NCBI GenBank assembly: GCA_001600175.1
Contig: BCJC01000003.1
Span: forward strand, 1,240,001 to 1,304,000
Direction of reading: 5' to 3'
DNA from: Erythrobasidium yunnanense
Taxonomy: Eukaryota; Basidiomycota; Cystobasidiomycetes; Erythrobasidiales; Erythrobasidiaceae
DNA: 64,000 bases
Shown here: piece by piece, positions 24,890-35,167 of the stretch
How positions within the stretch are numbered: position 1 is the first letter of the stretch
How the letters are laid out: each line of letters starts with the position of its first letter
Program-made: the position numbers and the translations under genes
Notes under the pieces: generated by a model
Seen by the model: only the letters and a program-made list of their open reading frames with translations
Database searches by the model: none
Told to the model about the DNA's origin: nothing

Positions 24890-25205
24890 TGACAAGAAGT
24901 GCACCTCAACGATATGGCAGCTGCGTCACTCACTTCCATATTCACTCGCCAGGAATGGGTCGTTGATGCTGTATGCACTGTTTTCACGACCTTAAACACT
25001 TTTATTTCCGCCGACTGCCGCAACTCGTGCAGTCAAGTCGGCGACAATAATGTTATCTCGATAGATGGACTTGGCAGCGTTGTGTGTGTAGGAGAAGATG
25101 AAAATACAAGAATAAGCGAGTCCTTGATGTTCCTGCTGCGCTGTTTTGCTTCACAGGGCGGCTTGGGTATTTGGAAGGCCAATGAGATCGAGCTGAGAAG
25201 GTGAA
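24890..25205 (+). mobile_element. Ty1/copia pol fragment (protease region), plus orientation, broken
   Basis: The plus strand shows TRQEWVVDAVCT, closely similar to TRQEWVVDTDCT of the larger copia relic in the opposite orientation about 2 kb away. This is the region around the retroviral-type protease of Ty1/copia elements. It is a short fossil with several breaks and no open pol frame. Confidence 0.6.
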
Positions 25206-25579
25206 GTCGTCTGATCATGCGAAGGAAACTCCCGAACCTTGCCTTTCTCTGGATTCCATCTTTTATTACTGCTCCGCCTGAGCATCTGCCAACTTTCAAA
25301 CCCACTTGGTCCTATGCGTCGACACCAAAAAATTCCGGCTGAGTGTGTCCAAATATCGAGCTTAGATTAGACAGAGGGCCAATCTTAGAGAATGCAAGGG
25401 ATGGTCTTAAATTTCTAACGTTGACAACCGGTGTCGGGTTGGTTGAATCGTTCAATGGATGGTTTTCGATCTTCTCTGCCGTCTTTTAGTGGTTACTATG
25501 TTGGAAATGATCAACTTTGTCATTAATGTTGAACAAGTTTTTCCTGCATCATCTTCCCTTGGAGAAGCTTCCGCGCTAG

Positions 25580-27080
25580 CGACGGCTCTGGAACTCTGAC
25601 GTGGCCAGTGCATCTGCTTGTCTTTTGCTGTCTTTCAGTCGTCGACCAAAGGTTCTCTTCTTCGTACCTCCACTACCTCCTCTTCTGAATCACCACCCAA
25701 AGCTGGGAGATCCTGCAAAACGTGTCTTGGGCGCTCTTCCAATCGACGTGCTCGTTTGCTCGCTGGGGTGCGACGCCTTTCTCAACGTTCTGCATACTAT
25801 GCGACTCCCATTGATTGTTGAGGAATGTGATATCAGGCACGGCGTCTCCTCTTGCTAACGTCCTCCAGAAAACGTACATCACGACTTCGTAGAAATCGTT
25901 TCTCTTTCTGCACTACATGGAAGCTGTTGCTGGTACCTTCCTCGAACCCGATAAAGATCGTTCGCTCTCCCCTGGCGTTAAGCTTTCCGAGCTCTTTCCC
26001 GTTCGGTGTCAGGAATCCAGACATAGGCTCAGCAACCGAACGGTCTGAGATGATCTGTTCTTGGTTTTCGCTGGAAGATCTTTTCATGAGGTGGAACACC
26101 CTTGCTGTCTGGGACTCGGTTTCGAATGTAGATGCGTGTGCTGACGCATATCCCCAGTACTCGGCAGAGAGATTGGAATCGATGAGAAGTCTACGACAGT
26201 CGTTCAAGATGATCCTAGTCGTCGTTTGGCTTTGCCGTTTTGTTGAGATGAGAAGAGAATGTTGGTACGGTACTCGATTCCGTCTTTCTCGCAGATGTTT
26301 TGCACATGCTGATTGTCGAATTCTTCTCCACCATCAGTGCGCGATCGTTTGATTTTATGAGACGATTGGCTTTCTATCCACGCTTTATATTGAATGAACA
26401 CTCCCACTGTTTCGCTCTTCGCTTGCAGCCGATATGCCTTCGTGTATCCGCTCGCGACGTCAACGAACACGCAAAGATACTTCGCACCCGTCAACGCTGA
26501 CACACGAGTCGGTCCACAAAGGTCGGCATGCACTTGCTCAAGCGGGACAGTAATAGGACATGGGGTTTTATTGAAGGGCAAACGTCGAAACTTTCCCTAG
26601 TCTCTAGAGCTGGATGGGGCGAACCTTCAGTTAGCGATAACCTGGCGCGGTATAGGTTCCCATTACGATTACCCAGGATGACGTTCGATTCGTCGACGTC
26701 TCGAATGGCGAGAGCGGAGCCAGTGATGGAAAGAAATGCACCCTTGGAAGTAAAAGTTCAGAGATTGCAGGCAATAGCAGGAACGTGCAGCACTCGACCC
26801 ATTCGATACTTTCGACCATTCTTCCGAACGAAGCCGACAATACCAACTCCTTCGACTGGAATGACGTTGTTGTCGTCAACTCGTACGGTCTGTGTGGATA
26901 CCTTGCGGTAGTCGGAGAGGATGAAGCGTCTGGAGTCATCGAGACAGTGCAGTCAGTATCAACGACCCATTCCTGGCGAGTGGAAAGGGAGGTGAGTGGT
27001 GCAACAGCCATGAACAGAGTTTCCATCTCTGTCGTGGTCTCCTTATGGTCGACAACGAACACTAACGCCTACTTCTGGTC
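25580..27080 (-). mobile_element. Ty1/copia retrotransposon relic (protease, integrase parts), broken
   Basis: On the minus strand, from right to left, come a protease-like part (TRQEWVVDTDCT), a gag-pre-integrase stretch and an integrase core with EQVHADLCGP, YLCVFVDVASGYTKAY and RTDGGEEF. The order PR-IN without reverse transcriptase in between identifies the copia superfamily. Downstream parts fade out; reverse transcriptase and RNase H are not recognisable. No paired long terminal repeats were found by eye. It is a fossil with many breaks and probably old. Confidence 0.85.
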
Positions 27081-27300
27081 CATAGCTTGTAAAGGACCAA
27101 GGAGACCGGTATGAACCTGTTCAAGAGGAGTAGTGTTAGACGATAAAGCTTTACGGAAAGGCATACGCCGGAACTCTCCCTCCCTCCAATACATACATTG
27201 CAAGTACTACTACATCCGTCCACTGCTATGCCTCCCGCTTTCAACAAGTCTACATGACCAAAGCGTCTTATTAGTAGAACAGCGTTGGTCAGCAAGCAAG
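27062..27300 (-). mobile_element. Second Ty1/copia fragment (gag-pre-integrase), broken
   Basis: This piece resembles the RFGHV...C..C gag-pre-integrase motif and then the start of integrase (TTPLEQVHTGLLGP, compare VPLEQVHADLCGP in the neighbouring relic). It repeats a part already present next door, so it comes from a second copy or a rearranged one. It is short and has several breaks. Confidence 0.6.
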
Positions 27301-27974
27301 TCTCAAATGTCCGCTGGCACGGATCTCAGGCCGTGATGTTCCCAGGCGCTACGAGTTCTTCCCCGGGTAAATTCGCTTGGCACAGCTACAGCTTCATATT
27401 CTTCTTAGAGCTGTATTCGCACGGGGTCGTGTTGTATACTCGCCTAAGTATCTTGCCTGGGTCACGTGTTCCGGGCAACTGGGACCACAATTCCTGTCCT
27501 AAGTTTAACTCGGTTTCCGGTGCCCAATATAGGTTGAGTAATTACAAGCCGTTTTTTTAGTCTACCCGTCACTCTCGCTTATGTACACGGCAGGAGAATT
27601 GGCATACTGCAGCTTCCGGTACACCCGTCTCCATAAAACTAGGATGTTCTGTTGGCTACTGTGGATATCCTTGCCAGATTATAGCCGATACACACTGTTC
27701 GCACGGCGTTTAGCGTTCACGTCTGCCAAAGAATTACCAGGTGCGGAAGTTGGGAGATGACGACGAATGGCAGAAGATCTAGCCACTGCGTACGCCATTG
27801 GCAGGTGGGAGTTGTTCGGGAACTTCGGCGCACCGCTTTGCGATCAAAGAAGATCTCTTGCATGTAGCCGAACACTGTAACGGGATCTGGCTAATTGGAG
27901 AGTCGACAGGTCGTGGAGCACGCGAGAACGGACCTTGTCATGGCCTCCAGGGCGCCTTGTGCAACGCCGTTGAT
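27301..27974. other. Intergenic stretch beside the copia relics
   Basis: I see no gene or repeat structure. It contains the 3' flank of the SMN gene; an alternative splice at about 27970 would extend SMN by only a few codons into it. Confidence 0.5.
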
Positions 27975-28789
27975 TTACAGCTGCACGAGTCCGCTTCGTA
28001 CATGATGCAAAGCCGTAGCATACCCTGCTGCGTACCATCCTTCGAGAGCCGTCTGTAGCGCTTCCTGTTGAGTCTGGGATTGTGCGTACGTACTAGGCGG
28101 CGCAGACGCAGATTCAGGAGACGGCGGAGATGGAATATTCAAGGTAGATTCATTGTCGAGAGGTGCATATAAAGTGGTGGGAGGAACAGGCTCGTAGTCG
28201 GCCAAGTCCAAATAAGGCTCAAAGGTTTCTTCTGCCTCTTCTGTTGGTGCGTTCTTTGCAACTACCTCTTCGACTACAGCTGTTGCAGGACTTCGTTTCC
28301 TCTTGACAGCCGCGTTGGTTGTGGTTGATGCTTGTGCTTTGGGAGCATACCACCTGCGCAGGATAGTAGCGCGCGAACACATGCTTCAGCTTTCAAAACC
28401 CCTCGACGATGTCGGTTAGAAGCTAATCAAAAGCGGCAAGGGAGGGAAAGGGACGGTAGGGAGAGCAAGAGTGTGTGTAGTAGTAAGGGCGAGCAGAACC
28501 TACAGCGGAGATGCTAGAAGCTGCTCCTCACGCGGAACATCTGCTGGTACTCCATCGATAGATGACTGAAAGAACCGCAATATCAAGAGGATAGCGAAGT
28601 TCAGCTTTTCCATGCACCAAATAATCTCCTCCGACCAAATAGACTCACGCCAAATTCTGCAGCTGCTGCCTCCCAAGCCCGAGCGAAAGCGTCAGCAGCC
28701 CATATGTCTGCGCTGCGAAGCTGAGCAGGCGCCGCATCTGCGCTCTCCAGCAATTCCAGGAGAGCGAGATCGTCAATTTGGTCTTTCAT
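27975..28789 (-). CDS. SMN1: Survival motor neuron (SMN) homologue without Tudor domain
   Basis: SMN with Gemin2 assembles Sm rings on spliceosomal snRNAs. Exons 28789-28649, 28565-28504 and 28353-27975 encode about 193 residues. Near residue 27 is the Gemin2-binding motif SADIWAADAFARAWEAAAAE, matching the D-I-W-D-D-x-x-L-x-x-A-[FY] pattern of SMN. The C-terminus has the oligomerisation YG-box-like ALEGWYAAGYATALHH. The middle is Pro/Ser/Thr-rich, with a basic KRKRSP cluster; there is no Tudor domain, as in fission yeast Smn1. The last exon may splice at CATCAT followed by GT near 27995, changing only the final residues. The two anchor motifs at the proper ends make the call good, though the Gemin2-binding motif has Ala-Ala in place of the usual Asp-Asp. 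It diverges from a C2H2 regulator. Confidence 0.75.
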
Positions 28790-28854
28790 GCTTGCGGGCG
28801 GGAGCAGAGAAGGGCCCGGCTCTGATCTGAGAGCAAGCATCTCGCGAGAAACGG

Positions 28855-31281
28855 ATGTATTCGACCAGTAAAGGATACAGAAGCTACAACAACACTGCAA
28901 GCCCAACAGACCTCAACGACGACGTGCAAAGGCTTAAGACAGTCCGCGAAAGTGGAGCTGCAAAACTGAAAACCGGCATGCTCGAGGATGTCAGCCGAGA
29001 CCGCAATACGACGACGCTCACGACCACTCTTCCTTCAGCTGCATCTGACAAACCCTTCTCCTGCAAGGTGTGCTCAATTGCCTATCTTCTGACCTGGTTG
29101 ACCTTTGACATGATGCGGGCAGACATGTCGGCGAGCGTACACCCGCGTGGAGCACCTGCGACGGCATGTAGACCAGAAGCACGATGACAACAAAAGACAT
29201 TCATGCGAGCACTGCGGCAAGAGATTCGCGAGATCAGACGTCCTCCGCAAGCACGACGCCCTTCACCTCCGCGAGGCTTCTGACAGGACAGAACACGATG
29301 ATACAGCGCGTCCTGTCAGCCAGCGTTTCCAGACTGGCGCCTCTGTCAATGACGCGAAGCAAGTGCAGGCCGCACCTGCGTCTCTGCTCTTGCGAGACTA
29401 ACACGTTCCCGTCTCCTAGATTGCAGATGCATAGACCTCAAGCAGCGGAAGCCAAATCGGTGGTTACAGTCTATGATCTCCCCCCGTGTCGATGTACGTA
29501 CTCATGAGAAGCTCCCGCAGCCTTTTTGCAGCTTTCGCGTAACGAGTTCTCCAAGTGCTGGACATTCTCCCTTAACACCAGAGACGGACGTAACGGCGAC
29601 AGATGCTGAAGGTGCCCATTCGCTCTTGACCCTGGGAAGGCAGTTCTCCTCGCCAACGAGGGCTGCCGTCGTAATTACCCCCAGTGCCGTGCCCATGCAG
29701 CTGAAATGTCGATATTCCGAAGAAACCATGGTGGAAATATATGCAGCATTGCCCTCCGTCACAGTATCCCATACACAAGAGTTCATACAAGCATATTTTA
29801 GCTCTGTGCATCCAACATTTCCGATCTTGCACGAAGCAACTTGGAACGAGAGCTCTAAGACGGCGGCTCTCATTCTAGCGGTAGCATGGTTGGTGGGGAC
29901 ACGGTAGTCCCACCGCCTCCCTGACGCCTTTCTTCTAGCTTAGGCGCAAGGTCACTTAGGCAAGAGAGCGTCGCGGTAGCCATCTTCAACAGAGCTTTTC
30001 AAAGCATGCGGTCCAGCGAGGTAAATACACATGTAGCTCTCTCGTCTGTCGGTTTTACCTGTTGACCGACCGCCATTAGCAGATCCCGAACGTGCTATCA
30101 ATCGAAGACCACCAATCTCAGATGTTGATGCGAATATTCTGCCTCGGCGATGTTCGGCACCCGATACACCAGCTTATACAGTCGTCGGAGCTCTGCGAAT
30201 GGCTTTCACAAGAAGCGTTACACGATTCGGTTCAGTCGGAACATCAAAAGTGGCTCAGCTGGATACGCCAGCAAAGCTATCGCCGCCTGGTGGTGGCTTA
30301 CATCTATCTGCTAGACTTCCAGACAACTTTGCTTGGAGCAGATCAAGTCTTTCTGCAGAGGGCCTTGTTAGACCATCTTCTGCCGGACGACGAGCACCAA
30401 TGGAATGCTGAAACGTCGGCCCTTTGGGCAACCTCGTCGAAATCTCCTGGACAATCATTTTTGCAAACGCTCGACATGCTTTGCTTGGCCAAGTACGCTT
30501 ATGCCGAGATTCAGCAGCTCCATCCGTTCACTGCACTAGCAATACCCTACCTGCAGCGAATGCTGGCCTATCACCAACGGCTGGACGGCAGAAGCGCGCT
30601 TGTTTCAACTCAGTCGCAGCCTCTGTATGCCTCCATGCCCGAGCATTGCCGAGATGATTCGAATTATCAAAGCCTCAAGTTGGCAACAAGTCTAGGCTGT
30701 CTCCTTCGGGAGATCTTGACATCGCTACCGCCGGACATCCTTCGATCATGTATCTCTGCATACGACGGGACCTGCCATATTGGAAGAGCCAGGTTCCTGT
30801 TTTGGTTGGCCTCGAAGACTTCAGGCGAGAGGCATGCGGCATTACAAAGCGCTACCAACCTCTGGCGTTGCATCTTTGTTTGCAATAAGGCCAAGCTATA
30901 CATGCCGATTTTAGCTCTCAGCATCTTTTATGCCTATGCGGTTATTGTAAGTGCAACGCATGATCAGGGCATGTGGTGCAACTCGTTGGTACTGACCTTC
31001 CCAATCGATAGAACCTGTACTCCGAGACCATGCTGCTCTGTCATCACTTGAAGGGCACGCCTGATGGTGACGAGCATTTGTACGATGGTCGTAATGGCCT
31101 AGTCTTACTCTCGGACCAAGGAGTCGCGACATCCCTATCGTTGGCGCTGGGAGAGGAGGTGAATCCAGACAGAGGCCCTACGCACGCTTCGTTGCTCAAG
31201 CTTCGGGAGAGGGGCATAGCTATGCTAGAAAGCCTTCGCGAGGACACAGCAGCCTATGCCCTCCTTCTTTTCGCTCACTAG
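28855..31281 (+). CDS. C2H2 zinc-finger transcription factor with fungal regulatory domain
   Basis: A DNA-binding regulator of the C2H2 plus Fungal_trans type. Exon 1 (28855-29067) and exon 2 (from 29123) join to make two tandem C2H2 fingers: FSCKTCRRAYTRVEHLRRH with H at the fourth ligand, then HSCEHCGKRFARSDVLRKH. A region of uncertain exon structure (about 29340-29440) follows; it reads CIDLKQRKPNRW in the frame that continues downstream. The regulatory domain runs through exons ending at 29888, then 29939-30020, 30080-30946 and 31012-31281, with IQAYFSSVHPTFPILHEATW, ACLGARSL and RRLVVAYIYLLDFQTTLL. I could not find a complete Zn2Cys6 cluster after the fingers. The start may instead be the ATG at 28978. 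Targets are unknown. Confidence 0.83.
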
Positions 31282-31596
31282 CCTCCTAAGACCGCAGCTG
31301 TACAAGAGCTATCCGCAGGAATTACACCGTCTCGTCACGCTCAAGCAATGTGACGGTGAAGCAACAAGAATGCTTTGTGGTTGTGTGTCAACGAATCAAG
31401 AGTGGGCTCCCTGGTGACCGCGCGTGCGTTAAGCACGCGGAGCATACAATGTGTTCTATAAGCCGCTTGTGGCATCAATTCTCGAGAATATGCGATTGGG
31501 TTTGCACGCGGCCCATGATTTTGCTCTTCGGCCCAGAAATACAACAACACGCAGAAATGCAGAAAGCCAGCGACTATATGCGACAAGAGCAATCCA
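31282..31596. other. Convergent 3' intergenic stretch
   Basis: It lies between the stop of the C2H2 factor and the stop of the CDCA7-like gene. I see no gene in it, so it probably holds the two 3' UTRs and terminators. Confidence 0.5.
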
Positions 31597-34500
31597 CTAC
31601 TGAGCCATCGCCACCTCATCCTCCCTCGGCCCATCATCGAAAGCAGCGAAGTTGAGATAACCGGACATGGCTTCGTCGTCTATATAGCTTCTGAGAATGG
31701 CGGAATCGAAGTAGTCCGGCACATACAGCTTGTCGGACGCAGTCGGGTCGAGCGGTAGTTTATGCATTGACAGATCGCCAAAGCCTACCTCGGGACTGTG
31801 TGGTAAAGTCAAAGGCACGCTTAATGCGTCAGTGACAGTGAAGGCTGGCGAGCGCTGAAGGCCAGAAGCCCCAAAGAGCTGTTGCTTTGGGGGTAGGGCA
31901 GCTGGCTGAGGTTGCGAATCTTCAGCGGGCGAGGGGATTGAGGGAGTAGCTTGCTCGTCATCGCCTGTTTGATAGACCAGATCTGGAACCGTACCCAGTG
32001 CCTCTGTCGAGAGATCACTTGCATTGCCCGCCGCGACGTCTGCTTCAGCTAGGTCTGGCTTAGTGTCTTGAAAGGGGAACGACATAGCCGAGAGATCATG
32101 ATGGTCATCGTGTTGCAGGGAAAGGTGCACACCAGTGCTTGTTGAGTCGATTTGGCTCGGAAGCGTAAATACCGGTTCGTCTGAATTGAAGGGTCTGGAT
32201 TGAACGAAACGCTGGTCAACAAACAGGCAAAATGGCGAATAAGTTGACTCACATGAGCTGGTCGCCCTCTATTCGCGGTATAGCTGAAGCAGCCGCAAAC
32301 AGCAAGCTTGCAGGACTCTTGCCCAGTTGTTCGCCCACTGTCGTCGCCATTCTCACTCTCGTCGAGGTAGATGCACCGACTGGGCGAGACGACGTCGTAG
32401 TCTGAGATTCTGAGCCGTCGCTCGTCGAGGCGTACCTATGTCTTGGAGGACTGCCGAGACGCGGAACAGCATTACTGACTTCAGAGGAGGTTGCCCTCGG
32501 TGCAGCTCGTGCCGCTACTACTGGAACATAGTCTGTCTCGGCGTCTATTGCTGCCCGTCTCGCCTCTGCTCTCTCGATTGCGGACATGCGTTCTCCAGAC
32601 GCGCTTGACATAATGCCATTGAATTTGAGGCGCACCCGCCTTCGAGATGTCATCTGATCTGAAGAAGGAGGTTTTGTGATGTTATGGTCGTTGGTATGCG
32701 CTGAAGTGGATGATCGCGATGTCGGAAGTGCGCTGGTAGCATGCTCCGCATGATTATCCGAGGACGAGTCTGATGCCGATTCCACATCCATCTGCCTTGC
32801 CTCTCTGGACCGTCCATTTCGGGATTGTGAGTTCGAGGTCTTGCCAAGCCTTTCGGCCTCCGTAGGTTTGCATCGAACCGTTTCTGGCCTGGGATAGGGA
32901 CCGCGGAGGCAGTTTGCACAATTGCAGACAGCCTTACAGACCGGGCATTGGAAGTCGAGCATGTGGATGCCTCCCACACTGCTTTGACTGTCCGTTGAAA
33001 GATGCGTACGAGGATCTACGGCACCCTGGAGTAGCGATGCATTGATAAGAGGTATATCGGCGTCCGAATCGTCAGACACAGGATGCTGAACGGAGGCCGA
33101 GCTACCTGAGCCTTGGCGTTCCAGCGTCGTCGACTTGGTCTTCTGCCTACGTGGTGGCTTCGCATGACTTCCCCAGCTCGTTGTCCCAGCCCTGGAGGTT
33201 TGCAGGTATAGAAGGTGTGCAGCGTACGTAGGATACGCATGGTACCTATCATACATGCATTTGGGGCACATGCCCCTTTCACAGCTGACACAGTGAAGAA
33301 TGCCACTTCGGTCATGGTAGACTTCGCATTGGTGACATAAGAGGCTTGAGCTAGCACTTCCAGCTGCCGTCTGAGACCGTGTATTCTTGATCGGATATCG
33401 AGCTTGATCATCGAGAGCATTCGGAGCGTCTCGAGACAGGCGCCGGGTGCCCGCTTGCGACAATGGTCTGGATCGATTGGCGGGAACCACTTTTCCCTTT
33501 CCTTTAGCAAGTGTCGATCGAGGACGCTGAGCTGGATTTGCCGGAAGTGCACTCTCCTGCCCATCGATATCCATCGATTCGTATATCGGCGCTGTAGGTT
33601 TCTGTTTTGGCGGTCGTCCCATAGGACCCGCTCGTCGAGTTGAAGCGGACTTCGGCCTGCTTGAGCTCTTCCCACGGCTAGGAGCAGCCTTTGAAAGTTG
33701 TTCTGAGTGCTGGTGCACTTTCCGGTGCCTAAGTGCCTGGTCCGAATCGCTGTAGTCTGAGTCCGCCGAGTTGTCCTTGATCTCATACTGCAGCATAGTG
33801 ATGTCGGGATCTTCTTCGTTTGCCTCTTCCGAGTCCGAAGGTGATCGAGTGCGAGACAGTCTGGGCAATTTTCTGCTACTTATAGCGTGACGAGCTTTTG
33901 AAGACGGCTGCAATTGATGCGTCTCCTCTTCCTCCGAATCTCCTACTACGTCTTCTTTAAGCGATGAACTTTTGCTTGCTAATCGTGCTTCTCCTGTTGC
34001 CCCTTCCTCTCCTTCGCTACTGTCAGAATCGCTAATGACGATAGCTTGGGTGGGTTGCTTAGTGACCGTCAAAGGCGATTTATGGGGTGTCTTCTTCTGG
34101 AGCTTGACTTTAGACGCTTCAGGAAAAGGTAGTTCGGGTGTGGCAGAGTATCGGGGACGCGAAACATCTGGACTTTCGCTCCCTCTTTCCCTGCCGTTCT
34201 TCATCTGCGGCATCCTGCTGACCGGTACACTGGCATCTACGTTTGCTGAAAGTGACTGCCTTCTTGAAGCGCCATTCTGGCTGTATTCACCATCCCCCTC
34301 TTGACTGTTTGCTGGTTCGGAGATACTCGAATTCGTTCGCACAGGGTTTTGCTGACGTGGAGCAGCCATGGAGTCGTCTCCAGTGAGATGGCTCAGAACA
34401 CAGATATTGTTGTTCGCTTGCTCCGAAGAGGCTGCCGATCGCTCATCTCCCTGAAGAATGCGGGCCGTGTCATCTCGTCCAGATGGGCTGTTCGTTCTGA

Positions 34501-34986
34501 GCTTCTTGTATACGTTCTCAGAGCTGCTAGGAGAGGTCGATTTTGTTGGATTAGAGCGCGTTGGCGTGCTTGCCCAAGAATGCGGTTCTGCTGTTGCGAC
34601 AAGCCCGGCAGCGTCAAAGGAGGATTCCTGATGTTTTCAGAAGTCAGTCAGTAGCATTATAACCTTTCTTGTAGCTAGCAAGAACGTACTCTGCTGCTGG
34701 CGCTGTCTGTCTCGTCTCCTGCATCGTGCTTTCGCTTGACGTGGTTCCGCTGACTCGCAAAGGCTGCCTCTTTCGCCTGCGTTCGCTCTTGTCGCTGTTT
34801 CTGTTGCTTCTGTGCTCTATCCTTTGCTCTAGTTTCTGCCTGGACCTTCTCGTATTCCCCAGGCCGCGATAGAGCAAAGACTCCAAGAAAGACAGATTTC
34901 CGCGGTTTGCGATGAGCCGTTTTGGCGTTGCTTGAGCTAGCAATGGAGGTCGTCGTCGTCGAGTTTACAGGGACTTCGTCGTCCAT
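31597..34986 (-). CDS. Large protein with CDCA7-type zinc finger (zf-4CXXC_R1)
   Basis: Three exons (34986-34690, 34627-32253, 32194-31597) give 1089 residues. The reading frame runs without a stop through the ATG at 34369, so the gene begins at 34986, not there. The zinc finger is split in two: LLCHQCEVYHDRSGILHCVS then C-x2-C and CPKCMYDRYHAYPTYAAHLL, and after about 95 residues FQCPVCKAVCNCANCLRGPY. This Cys spacing and the RY and CNC elements match the R1/CDCA7 domain. Animal CDCA7 recruits the HELLS remodeller and is linked to maintenance DNA methylation. The rest is low-complexity, charged, Ser-rich, with an SDSDSSEGEEG acidic block. A KPRKSVFLGVFALSRPGEYE motif opens the protein. A nuclear, chromatin-linked role is inferred from the domain only. 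Confidence 0.83.
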
Positions 34987-35167
34987 CGCTGTCTTTGTGC
35001 TGCCGCCGTCTCACCCCATTCCTATTTGATCAATGTTTTGGGCCAAATCCAAAAGGATGAAGTCACGAAGATGCAGACAGGAACTAATTGCTTGACAGAT
35101 ACATCAGAATATCAACATTTGTATACTATCTACTGCAACTATGCTCAGAGCTCTTCTCTCGCTGCTT

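Noticed and set aside
31340-31660. Frames on both strands in the gap between the C2H2 factor and the CDCA7-like gene
   Set aside because: No domains and no continuity; probably overlapping 3' UTRs.
34393-34617. Minus-strand frame that seemed to be a separate small gene upstream of the CDCA7-like gene
   Set aside because: Another frame over the same bases is open and runs straight into the CDCA7-like protein, so this is a shadow.
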